From an uncultured Bacilli bacterium (GTDB lineage: Bacteria > Bacillota_I > Bacilli_A > RF39 > UBA660), in assembly GCA_947630195.1 (NCBI GenBank), contig CANRGQ010000037.1, positions 1 to 12,732 of the forward strand: a DNA stretch of 12,732 nt, in the 5' to 3' direction. The notes below the pieces were generated by a model. That model ran no database searches. It saw only the letters and a list, made by a program, of their open reading frames with translations, and was not told where the DNA came from. Shown in pieces: positions 1 through 6,829 of the stretch (position 1 is its first letter; each line of letters opens with the position of its first letter). Both the position numbers and the translations under genes were made by a program.

Positions 1-43
1 GATATAGAAATAGAATGGAACATTGAATTTTAAGAAATAATGA

Positions 44-598
44 TATTTTTGGACTTTTCCTATTCCTGCACATGGGGCCGAAGACGTTGGGACTAGTTAT
101 GGTAAAGTATATGAAAAAGATATTAATTTAGCTATAAGTAAATATTTAGAAAAAGAACTTATAAAACTAGGAGCCGAAGTATCTTTAACTAGAGATGGTG
201 ATTATGATTTATCAACACCAAATGCTAATTACCGAAAAAGAAGTGATTTTGATAATCGAATAAAAAAAATTAATGAAAGTGGCGCTGATATCTATTTAAG
301 TATTCATATAAATTATTTAAGTGATGCTAGTTATAAAGGAGCTCAAGTGTTTTATAACAAAGAGAATAAAGAACTAGCTAGTATTATTCAAAATCACTTA
401 AATAAAGATTTAAATAGTAATAGAGAAATTAAAAAAATACCTAATGATACTTATATGTATAGTAAATTAAAAATAGAAGGTGTTTTAATTGAATGTGGTT
501 TTTTATCTAATGCTTATGAGAGAAATTTACTTATGAATAGTGATTATCAAGAAAAGATTGCAAAAGTTATAAGTGAAGGGGTAGTAGATTATTTTTAA
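44..598 (+). CDS. cwlD: N-acetylmuramoyl-L-alanine amidase (Amidase_3, CwlD-like), 5'-truncated
   Basis: Zinc-dependent amidase that cuts the bond between muramic acid and the stem peptide of peptidoglycan. The reading frame is open from 44 and reads PAHGAEDVGTSYGKVYEKDI near its start. The Amidase_3 zinc ligands are visible: His at 71-73, Glu at 113-115 and His at 305-307 (SIHIN), with the catalytic Glu at 491-493 (IECGFLSN). The LTRDGDYDL segment also fits CwlD. Upstream, the frame meets a TGA stop at 41-43; there is no start codon and no signal or transmembrane segment, and the expected I-D-P/A-G-H lead-in is replaced by FPIPAHG. The first in-frame ATG, at 347, would leave only 83 residues without the first three catalytic residues, so it is not a credible start. 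The gene is either broken near position 60 or lies at a faulty contig edge. The family call is firm; intactness is not. Confidence 0.75.
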   Translation, partial: YFWTFPIPAHGAEDVGTSYGKVYEKDINLAISKYLEKELIKLGAEVSLTRDGDYDLSTPNANYRKRSDFDNRIKKINESGADIYLSIHINYLSDASYKGAQVFYNKENKELASIIQNHLNKDLNSNREIKKIPNDTYMYSKLKIEGVLIECGFLSNAYERNLLMNSDYQEKIAKVISEGVVDYF

Positions 599-609
599 AG
601 GTTTTAAAA

Positions 610-712
610 ATTGTTAACATCTTCCTAGTGTCAGGAAGATGTCGCTTTTGTAAAATAATTTTACAATTGTTAACATATTCCCTAAGTGGGGAATATGTTT
701 AGTTTTGTAAAT
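610..712. repeat. Two tandem hairpin repeats (56-bp period) with compensatory stem changes
   Basis: Two related units start with TTGTTAACAT at 611 and 667 and end with TTTTGTAAA. Unit 1 has a 10-bp perfect stem, 617-626 with 633-642, and a 6-base loop. Unit 2 has a stem at 673-682 with 689-698, also with a 6-base loop. At two stem positions both partners differ between the units (C-G to A-T and T-A to C-G), so pairing is kept. A third inverted repeat, 648-655 with 659-666, joins the units. The first hairpin may end the amidase transcript, but its T-run is poor. It could also be a small structured RNA or a dispersed palindromic element. The function is unknown. Confidence 0.6.
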
Positions 713-806
713 ACATTTATATTTATGAAAACATTAAACTTTATAAGTATATTATAAATTATTAAATAAAAAGTGCGTTGTGCTTGTTTTAAGGAGGTAA
801 TAAAAT

Positions 807-839
807 TTGAGAAAATTCAATAATAACAATAGTGTATAA
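807..839 (+). other. Possible 10-residue ORF or gene remnant behind a strong ribosome binding site
   Basis: A near-perfect Shine-Dalgarno AAGGAGG at 791-797 sits nine bases before a TTG at 807, which opens a frame of only ten codons (MRKFNNNNSV) before TAA. I see no homologue. It may be the surviving start of a deleted gene or a chance site. The rest of 713-924 shows only AT-rich sequence and the promoter at 870-898. Confidence 0.2.
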
Positions 840-869
840 AAAAATTTCAATAAATAGTATCAAAAATGC

Positions 870-898
870 TTGACAATCATTAGTTTGTGATGTATACT
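870..898 (+). promoter_or_regulatory. Sigma-A promoter of the DinD-like gene
   Basis: TTGACA at 870-875 and TATACT at 893-898 are separated by exactly 17 bases. Transcription should begin near 905. The binding site AAGGGAGG (908-915) then precedes the ATG at 925. Confidence 0.8.
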
Positions 899-924
899 TC
901 TATTATCAAGGGAGGTTAAGAAAG

Positions 925-1326
925 ATGAATACTATTGAAAACTATAATGAAACTATATTTGAAAGTATCAAGCATATTGATGAGTACGGATTTGAATATT
1001 GGTATGCTAGAGAATTAATGGAGGCTTTGCAATATAAAAGATGGGATAATTTCAATTTAGTTATTGATAAGGCCAAAAATGCCTGTAGTAATAGTAAATT
1101 GAATGTTGAGGATAATTTTTTAAAGATTGAAAGATTATCTAGTAAAGGTAATAATGCCAAATTTATAATTGAAGATTATAAACTATCTCGACTTGCTTGT
1201 TATTTAATCGTTCAAAACGCTGATCCTAGAAAAGAGATGGTTGCTTTAGGTAAAACTTACATTGTTGCTCAAACAATAAAACAAGAATTAAATGAAGGCG
1301 GAAAAAGATTTTATCGAAGTGATTAA
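925..1326 (+). CDS. DinD-like (DNA-damage-inducible protein D family) protein, C-terminally short
   Basis: The 133 residues match the N-terminal part of the DinD family. WYARELMEALQYKRWDNF near residue 26 is followed by VIDKAKNACSNS, and then by IEDYKLSRLACYLIVQNADP, the family's most recognisable stretch. Full-length DinD proteins are about 270-280 residues, so about half is missing: the frame stops just after KQELNEGGKRFYRSD, where the family continues with a second helical region. DinD is damage-induced in E. coli and reported to modulate RecA; related N-domains occur in phage antirepressors. The start is firm (AAGGGAGG nine bases upstream, clear promoter). No LexA-type operator is obvious. 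The short form may be a truncated remnant or a functional single-domain protein. It precedes an Abi gene, which suggests a defence or mobile-element remnant. Confidence 0.7.
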   Translation: MNTIENYNETIFESIKHIDEYGFEYWYARELMEALQYKRWDNFNLVIDKAKNACSNSKLNVEDNFLKIERLSSKGNNAKFIIEDYKLSRLACYLIVQNADPRKEMVALGKTYIVAQTIKQELNEGGKRFYRSD

Positions 1327-1402
1327 AAATAAAGTTCACTTAAATTTCACCAAAATAATATAAAAAATACAACAAAAATAGATATATTTAATTTGTTTCT
1401 TA

Positions 1403-1411
1403 TGTTATAAT
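1403..1411 (+). promoter_or_regulatory. Extended -10 promoter of the abi-htrA-RDD group
   Basis: TGTTATAAT at 1403-1411 is a perfect TGn extended -10 element; the -35 region is poor (about TATATT at 1383-1388). Transcription would start near 1418, leaving a leader of only about ten bases before the ATG at 1428. Confidence 0.6.
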
Positions 1412-1427
1412 TTAGTAGGTGAATAAT

Positions 1428-2363
1428 ATGGGGTCTAAAACATTTAAAAGTTTGGATGAACAAATTGAAATACTAAAAAATAAGGGACTTGTCATTGATG
1501 ATATTGAAAGTGCCAAAGAAATTCTTTTAAGAGAAAACTATTTCTTTTTAAGTGGCTATAGACACTTATTTTTAAGAAAAGATGGCAGTAGAAAATTCAT
1601 TCAAGGGACTAATTTTCGTGAACTTTATGGGATGTTTAATTTCGATAGGCAATTAAGAAATATTTTATTTAAAAACATTTTAATTGTGGAAAACAACCTA
1701 AAGAGTATCCTCTCTTACGTTATGAGTAAAAATCATGGTTTTAAAGAGCAAAACTATTTGAATGCAGATAACTTTGTTCAAGACTATACTAAGACAAGAC
1801 AAATTAACGATTTAATTCGGAAAATGAAGAGGCAAATTAATGTTAATGGAAAACAACATGCTGCCACTAATCACTATATAGTGAATTATGGTTATATTCC
1901 GTTATGGATTGTTGTAAAAGTTTTATCATTTGGTATTGTTGGTGAGTTATATTCAGTTTTGCAAAAAGAAGATCAAGAAGAAATAGCCAATGTTTATGGA
2001 GTTCATGTTCATGATTTAATTGACTATTTACCAATTTTAGCAAACTATCGGAATTTATGCGCTCATGAAGATATGTGTTTTAATAACAAAACACATAAAA
2101 AAATAAATCATACTAAATATCATGACTTTTTAAATATTGAAAAAGATGAAGAAAATGAATATATTTATGGTGTAAATGATTTATTTGCGATTATAATAAT
2201 ATTGAAGCAAATTTTAAAAAGCGATGATTTTATAATGATGATGAATGAAATTAGTTATGAATTAGATGTCTTAGATGGCAAGTTAGAAACCATTATGATT
2301 ACAGATGTTTTAGATGTAATGGGATTTCCGACTAATTATAAAGAGATTGTGAGGGTAAAATAA
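1428..2363 (+). CDS. Abi_2 family (AbiD/AbiF-type) abortive-infection HEPN protein
   Basis: The family is recognised from the N-terminal pattern: SLDEQIEILKNKGL, then LLRENYFFLSGYRHLF and NFDRQLRNILFKNILIVEN, and from PLWIVVKVLSFGIVGELYSVL in the middle. The HEPN ribonuclease signature R-X4-H is intact as RNLCAH (Arg codon 2049-2051, His codon 2064-2066). Members of this family stop phage growth by harming the infected cell, probably through RNA cleavage. I choose ATG 1428 (311 residues) over the upstream GTG at 1419, because AGGTGA at 1417-1422 is then well spaced. The length is usual for the family. The stop at 2361-2363 is one base before the htrA start, so the two are probably co-transcribed and perhaps translationally coupled, an odd partner for a defence gene. 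Confidence 0.85.
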   Translation: MGSKTFKSLDEQIEILKNKGLVIDDIESAKEILLRENYFFLSGYRHLFLRKDGSRKFIQGTNFRELYGMFNFDRQLRNILFKNILIVENNLKSILSYVMSKNHGFKEQNYLNADNFVQDYTKTRQINDLIRKMKRQINVNGKQHAATNHYIVNYGYIPLWIVVKVLSFGIVGELYSVLQKEDQEEIANVYGVHVHDLIDYLPILANYRNLCAHEDMCFNNKTHKKINHTKYHDFLNIEKDEENEYIYGVNDLFAIIIILKQILKSDDFIMMMNEISYELDVLDGKLETIMITDVLDVMGFPTNYKEIVRVK

Positions 2364-2364
2364 T

Positions 2365-3471
2365 ATGAAACAAAAATCAGAACAAAGAACAAGAGTAATC
2401 GTTTATACGATATTTGGAGTTGCTTTAGGAGTATTTTTAGCTTATGGAATTATTTATAAATTTCCAGCTATATTCCAAGAGACAGTTACGAAGATAGAGA
2501 AAGATGTCCAAATAACTGATGAAGGAATAGCAGATGCTGTGGAAAAAGTATACAATTCAGTTGTAATTGTATCAAATTATCAAAAAGATACTTTAGTATC
2601 TTTTGGTAGTGGGTTTGTTTATAAGAATGATGATAAAAAATCATACATTATAACTAATCATCACGTAGTAGCTGATGGCGATAAATTTATAATTACTTAT
2701 GAAGATGGTGATGAAGTAGAAGCTAAAGTTATCGGTAGTGATAAATATGCGGATATTGCTGTACTAGAGTTGCCTGCTAAAGATGATGTTGATGGTGTAA
2801 CTATTGGAAAAACCGAAACTTTAAGAGTTGGGGATACTACATTTACGGTTGGAGCGCCACTTGATAATGTATATTCTTGGACCGTAACTAGAGGTATTAT
2901 TTCGGGTAAAGAAAGATTAGTAGAAGTATCTTTATCAAATTCATCTACTAGTGATTATGTAATTAACGTTTTACAAACCGATGCTGCCGTTAACAGTGGT
3001 AACTCTGGTGGACCTTTATGTAATAGTAATGGTGAAGTAATTGGGGTAATCTCTGCTAAGATTAAATCAACGGGAGTAGAAGGTATGGGATTTGCAATTC
3101 CTATTGAAAGTGTTGTGGAAAAAGCAGAACAATTTATTAATGGTGAAGATAGTAGTTATCCATATATAGGAATAACACCACTTGATGTAACTAGTGCTCT
3201 AAGAGATATGAGATATAGTCCATATATTCCTGAAGATATTACTAGTGGGGTAATTATAAGTGGTATTACTAATGGTTCAGCTGCTGCGCAAGCTAAACTT
3301 CAAGTTGGGGATATCATAACAAAAATTAATGATGCTAAAATTAGTAATTCAGCTTATTTAAGATATGAATTATATAAATATAAATTTGGGGATACGATTA
3401 AGATTACTTATGTTAGAAATGGTAAAGAAAATACGGTATCTGTTAAACTTACAACTAAATCGGAGAGTTAA
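2365..3471 (+). CDS. HtrA/DegP-like membrane-anchored serine protease with PDZ domain
   Basis: Surface quality-control protease that degrades or refolds damaged exported proteins. Residues 10-32 form one N-terminal membrane segment, so the protease lies outside the membrane. The trypsin-like domain spans about 55-255. The triad is complete: His100 in TNHHVV, Asp130 in YADIAVLEL and Ser214 in GNSGGPL. A single PDZ domain covers about 265-365 (YIGITPLDV to VGDIITKINDAKI) and would bind exposed C-termini. At 368 residues with one PDZ it matches Gram-positive HtrA forms. The binding site GAGGG at about 2350-2354 lies inside the end of the Abi gene, and the RDD gene follows after three bases, so the three genes look like one transcript. 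The symbol is not given because htrA/degP paralogues cannot be told apart here. Confidence 0.93.
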   Translation: MKQKSEQRTRVIVYTIFGVALGVFLAYGIIYKFPAIFQETVTKIEKDVQITDEGIADAVEKVYNSVVIVSNYQKDTLVSFGSGFVYKNDDKKSYIITNHHVVADGDKFIITYEDGDEVEAKVIGSDKYADIAVLELPAKDDVDGVTIGKTETLRVGDTTFTVGAPLDNVYSWTVTRGIISGKERLVEVSLSNSSTSDYVINVLQTDAAVNSGNSGGPLCNSNGEVIGVISAKIKSTGVEGMGFAIPIESVVEKAEQFINGEDSSYPYIGITPLDVTSALRDMRYSPYIPEDITSGVIISGITNGSAAAQAKLQVGDIITKINDAKISNSAYLRYELYKYKFGDTIKITYVRNGKENTVSVKLTTKSES

Positions 3472-3474
3472 TTT

Positions 3475-4101
3475 ATGGAAAGTGTGAGCGAGGTTAAAAT
3501 ATCCAGAAGAATATGGGCATATCTCTTAGATATTGTCTTTATCTTCTTTGTGGTATCTTTAATAACCAGTATTAAATTTATTAATCCAAGTTATGAAAAA
3601 TATGAAAAAACTTATGAAAAATATAGTGAAGTAGTAGAAGAATATTCTAAAGGTAATCTAACAGAAAAAGAATTTATTGAGCAAAATAGAGATAACTATT
3701 ATTATTTAAATAAATATACTATAAGTTATAATATTGCTATTATTGTGGTTATAATTGCTTACTTTGTTTTATTTCAAAAGTTTAATGGAGGCCAAACAAT
3801 AGGTAAGCAAATAATGAAATTAAAAGTGGTTAATTTAGAAGGAAAGGATGCTTCTTTAATATCGCATTTATTAAGAACTACATTTAGTTTTTATATCTAT
3901 GTAGGAAGTATTATACCCCTTCTAATAAATACTATTTTAGTCTTTGTTTTAAATAGCAAATACTATATGAATGTAAGTTATATTGTTAGTTATGGTTATT
4001 TAATCTTTGCTATTATAAGTTTAGTAATGATGTGTAAAAGAAAAGATAAAAGAGGACTTCATGAATTAATAAGTAAGACTAAAGTCATTAATGTCCAATA
4101 A
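3475..4101 (+). CDS. RDD family integral membrane protein
   Basis: The 208 residues hold about four membrane segments: about 13-33, 83-103, 137-155 and 165-187. RDD (PF06271) features are present: an Arg then an Asp in the first helix (RRIWAYLLDIVFIF), the GGQTIGKQIMKLKVV stretch after the second helix, and the closing RGLHELISKTKVI. The loop between helices 1 and 2 is long, highly charged and Tyr/Lys/Glu-rich with a KYEKTYEKYSE repeat, and probably forms an extracellular helix. The family is thought to be transport-related; the substrate is unknown. It follows htrA by three bases, and a strong terminator begins at its stop codon. Confidence 0.85.
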   Translation: MESVSEVKISRRIWAYLLDIVFIFFVVSLITSIKFINPSYEKYEKTYEKYSEVVEEYSKGNLTEKEFIEQNRDNYYYLNKYTISYNIAIIVVIIAYFVLFQKFNGGQTIGKQIMKLKVVNLEGKDASLISHLLRTTFSFYIYVGSIIPLLINTILVFVLNSKYYMNVSYIVSYGYLIFAIISLVMMCKRKDKRGLHELISKTKVINVQ

Positions 4102-4130
4102 AAAATAGCTACTATTTTGTAGCTATTTTT
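4101..4130. terminator. Bidirectional terminator between the RDD and sortase genes
   Basis: A 12-bp perfect stem, 4101-4112 with 4119-4130, has a six-base loop and flanking A and T runs that serve both strands. The sortase stop codon (TAG on the minus strand, 4112-4114) lies at the stem/loop boundary. Confidence 0.9.
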
Positions 4131-4963
4131 ATTAATTTGGCATGAACTGCTAATTTACGACCAGTTCCATGGCAAGTTGATAATGTTAATATTTTATCAG
4201 TTGAATCTAGATGAACATTGAAATCACGATAACTCCGTTTTTTAAGTTTATCTAAGAATGCTTGATAATCACTATCAGATGGGAAATTAGTTTGAATATA
4301 ATCATTAGTGGTATTAATTGTATAGACACTAAATATTTGCCATAAAGTATTGTATTTTTCATTAGACATTCTTATTACTCTATTACTTTCAACATTGAAC
4401 CAATCATCATTTAGTAAATATTTTAAACTACCAAACATTGTTCTATTAGCCATATTATGACCATAAATGATATTGTTACGACCAAATTCTGTTGAATCAT
4501 TTCTAAAGTCTAACCATAACCAACCAGCTTTATTAGTAGTTTTATCAAAAGAATGGGTTAAATAGAAATCATTATCGGTAGTATGAACAAATGGATAGTT
4601 AACATTGGTACCATCTAATGAGATCCAACCAGATAAATCACTGTTTTTTTCTTTTAATTCGGTAAGGTCAACGTTCATTAAATCCATATTAATATAATTC
4701 CAATATGGAGTTCCTTCTTCATCAACACTTCCAACTACTTGTCCTTCTGTCGAATCTTTATTAATATCGACAGTTGTTTGGTAATCATCAACTTGATTTT
4801 TGGTCTTATGAGCATCTAGGAAATAAGTTATTAAATGATATCCTGAATAAATTAAAACAGGTATCGCAATCACTAATATAATTAATAATATAGTTTTCTT
4901 TTTTAACTTAAAACCTTTTTTAGCCTTTGGTTTACTTCCTACCGTTGGCGTTTTTTCCTTCAT
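4112..4963 (-). CDS. Class B-type sortase
   Basis: Membrane-anchored cysteine transpeptidase that attaches secreted proteins to the cell wall or to each other. A basic cytoplasmic tail is followed by one membrane segment at about 23-48. The catalytic domain begins near residue 95 with NVDLTELKEKNSDLSGWISL and NYPFVHTTDNDFYLTHSF, typical of SrtB. The catalytic residues are His169 (IIYGHNM), Cys264 (LTLSTCHG) and Arg269 (TGRKLAVHAKL). At 283 residues it is within the family's range. The start is supported by AGGTGAT seven bases upstream and a TATAAT on the minus strand. No protein in the window carries a clear LPxTG- or NPQTN-like sorting signal, so this is an orphan enzyme here; its substrates must lie elsewhere. 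Confidence 0.92.
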   Translation of the reverse strand: MKEKTPTVGSKPKAKKGFKLKKKTILLIILVIAIPVLIYSGYHLITYFLDAHKTKNQVDDYQTTVDINKDSTEGQVVGSVDEEGTPYWNYINMDLMNVDLTELKEKNSDLSGWISLDGTNVNYPFVHTTDNDFYLTHSFDKTTNKAGWLWLDFRNDSTEFGRNNIIYGHNMANRTMFGSLKYLLNDDWFNVESNRVIRMSNEKYNTLWQIFSVYTINTTNDYIQTNFPSDSDYQAFLDKLKKRSYRDFNVHLDSTDKILTLSTCHGTGRKLAVHAKLIKIATK

Positions 4964-4983
4964 AATTTACATCACCTTTTAAT

Positions 4984-4989
4984 ATTATA
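4984..4989 (-). promoter_or_regulatory. -10 element of the sortase gene
   Basis: TATAAT on the minus strand, with no convincing -35. The predicted start near 4977 falls at the edge of the AGGTGAT binding site (about 4971-4978), so the leader is only about 14 bases. Confidence 0.5.
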
Positions 4990-5020
4990 CACTAAATTAG
5001 CCAAAAAGCATATAGATTAT

Positions 5021-5049
5021 TTGTATTATTTCAAATATTTTGGTAAAAT
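5021..5049 (+). promoter_or_regulatory. Sigma-A promoter of argS
   Basis: TTGTAT at 5021-5026, a 17-base spacer and TAAAAT at 5044-5049, preceded by TGG as an extended -10. There is no room or sequence for a T-box leader: only about 17 bases separate the predicted start from the argS ATG. Confidence 0.7.
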
Positions 5050-5072
5050 AAGAGAGAAATTGTGGTGATTAA

Positions 5073-6803
5073 ATGCAAAAATTTTATCAAATAATGGAAG
5101 AAAAAATTAAAAATTCTTTAAGTAGTATTGGTTATTCTGATGAATTTGTTATTATTACATCATCAAATAGACCGGACTTAGGAGAATTTCAATATAATGG
5201 AGTCATGAATTTAGCCAAAATTTACCATCAAAACCCAAGGGATATTGCGGATAAATTAGTAAGTGTTTTAGAGAAAGATTCTTTTTTTAAAAATGTGAAT
5301 ATGGCAGGACCAGGATTTATTAATTTAAGTATTAGTGATGAAGCATTAATCAACTTTATTAATCATAATGATTATAGTTATGAAGCTAAAAATAAATTAA
5401 TCTTTTTAGATTATGGTGGAGCGAATGTAGCAAAACCTTTGCATGTTGGTCATTTAAGAAGTGCCAATATTGGGGAAGCCTTAAAAAGATTATGTGAATA
5501 TTTAGGTTATAAAACCATATCTGATGCCCATCTTGGTGATTGGGGCCGTCCTTTAGGTTTAGTAATCTATGAACTTAGTTTAAGAAATCCGGATTGGAAG
5601 TTTTTTGATAAAGATTATAAAGGTGAATATGAAAGAGTCTCTATAACTCCGGAATTATTAAAAGAAGTGTATCCTTATGCCTCAAGTAAAGCCAAAGATG
5701 ATGAAGACTACTTAAATGGGGCCCGGGAAATGACCAAGAGACTTCAACAAAGAGAAAGAGGAATCTTTGCTTTATGGCAAATAATTATGGAAGTATCTAA
5801 AAATGATATTAAGAATGCTTATGATAGATTAAATACCCACTTTGATTTATATAAAGGGGAAAGTGATGCTGATGAATATACTTCTGAATTATTAGATTAT
5901 TTAAATAAGCAAAATGTCGTTATTGAAAGTGAAGGAGCTAAAGTTATTCCGGTATCAAAAGACACTGATAAATTAGAAATACCGCCAATGTTACTTATTA
6001 AAAGTGATGGAGGAATTTTATATAGTACAACGGAACTAGCTACTTTATATGAAAGAATTAAAAACTATAATCCCGATGAGATATGGTATGTTGTTGATAA
6101 AAGACAAGAATTACATTTTACCCAAGTATTTCGCGCGGCCCAAAAAAGTAAAATAATTGATGATAATCATAAGTTAGAATTTATTGGTTTTGGAACGATG
6201 AACGGTAAAGATGGCAAACCTTTTAAAACAAGAGATGGTGGGGTCATGGAACTTACCACTTTACTTGAAGATGTCAAAGGTGAATGTTTAAAAAGATTAA
6301 ATGAAAGTATTAAAGATAACCGAGATAACATTGCCGAAGATATCATGTTATCCACGATTAAATATGCGGATATGTTACCCAACACCGAAACTGATTATAA
6401 CTTTGATTTAGAAAAGTTTTGTTCTTTAGAGGGTAAAACTGGTCCTTATATTTTATATAGTACGATTAGAATGAAATCATTACTTAAAAAAGCAGAAGAG
6501 CAAAATTTAAAATATGATAGTTTAAAAGTACTAAGGGGAAGTTTTGTAAGAGATTTAATCTTAACTTTAACGAATTTTGATAATGTTTTAATGAGTGCTT
6601 TTAATAACAAATCTTTAAATGATATAACGGATTATTTATATAAAATAGCCACTACTTTTAATCGCTTTTATACCGAAAATATTATTTTAAGTGAAAGTGA
6701 TGAAGACCTTAGAAGTTCTTGGTTATATTTAACGAGTATTGTTTATAAAGTTAATAATATCCTACTTAATATCTTAGCGATAAATGTTCCAGAAAGAATG
6801 TAA
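5073..6803 (+). CDS. argS: Arginyl-tRNA synthetase
   Basis: Class I synthetase that charges tRNA-Arg. The order of parts is standard: an N-terminal Add-1 tRNA-binding domain (about 1-100), the HIGH-type motif HVGH at 124-127 within GGANVAKPLHVGHLRSANIG, the characteristic SDAHLGDWGRPLG, the KMSKS-equivalent FKTRDGG (Lys385-Gly390), and a DALR anticodon-binding domain from about 460 (GKTGPYILYSTIRMKSLL) ending in VPERM. At 576 residues it is full length for a bacterial ArgRS. The start is supported by GGTGAT three bases upstream and the promoter at 5021-5049. It is a single-gene unit closed by a hairpin at 6804. Confidence 0.97.
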   Translation: MQKFYQIMEEKIKNSLSSIGYSDEFVIITSSNRPDLGEFQYNGVMNLAKIYHQNPRDIADKLVSVLEKDSFFKNVNMAGPGFINLSISDEALINFINHNDYSYEAKNKLIFLDYGGANVAKPLHVGHLRSANIGEALKRLCEYLGYKTISDAHLGDWGRPLGLVIYELSLRNPDWKFFDKDYKGEYERVSITPELLKEVYPYASSKAKDDEDYLNGAREMTKRLQQRERGIFALWQIIMEVSKNDIKNAYDRLNTHFDLYKGESDADEYTSELLDYLNKQNVVIESEGAKVIPVSKDTDKLEIPPMLLIKSDGGILYSTTELATLYERIKNYNPDEIWYVVDKRQELHFTQVFRAAQKSKIIDDNHKLEFIGFGTMNGKDGKPFKTRDGGVMELTTLLEDVKGECLKRLNESIKDNRDNIAEDIMLSTIKYADMLPNTETDYNFDLEKFCSLEGKTGPYILYSTIRMKSLLKKAEEQNLKYDSLKVLRGSFVRDLILTLTNFDNVLMSAFNNKSLNDITDYLYKIATTFNRFYTENIILSESDEDLRSSWLYLTSIVYKVNNILLNILAINVPERM

Positions 6804-6829
6804 AAAAGATAACCTAATCGTTATCTTTT
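6804..6829. terminator. Bidirectional terminator between argS and the FemAB gene
   Basis: A 10-bp perfect stem, 6804-6813 with 6820-6829, has the loop CTAATC and an A run on one side and a T run on the other. The minus-strand gene's TAG stop (6814-6816) is inside the loop. Confidence 0.88.

Noticed and set aside
610..712. CRISPR array
   Set aside because: Only two units, the conserved parts are self-complementary hairpins rather than repeats with distinct spacers, and there are no cas genes.
942..1160. Minus-strand frame of 72 codons
   Set aside because: Antisense shadow of the DinD-like gene; no start signals.
1419..1427. GTG start for the Abi protein
   Set aside because: It lies inside the AGGTGA binding site that serves the ATG at 1428.
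6167..6385. Minus-strand frame of 72 codons inside argS
   Set aside because: Antisense shadow of a conserved core gene.
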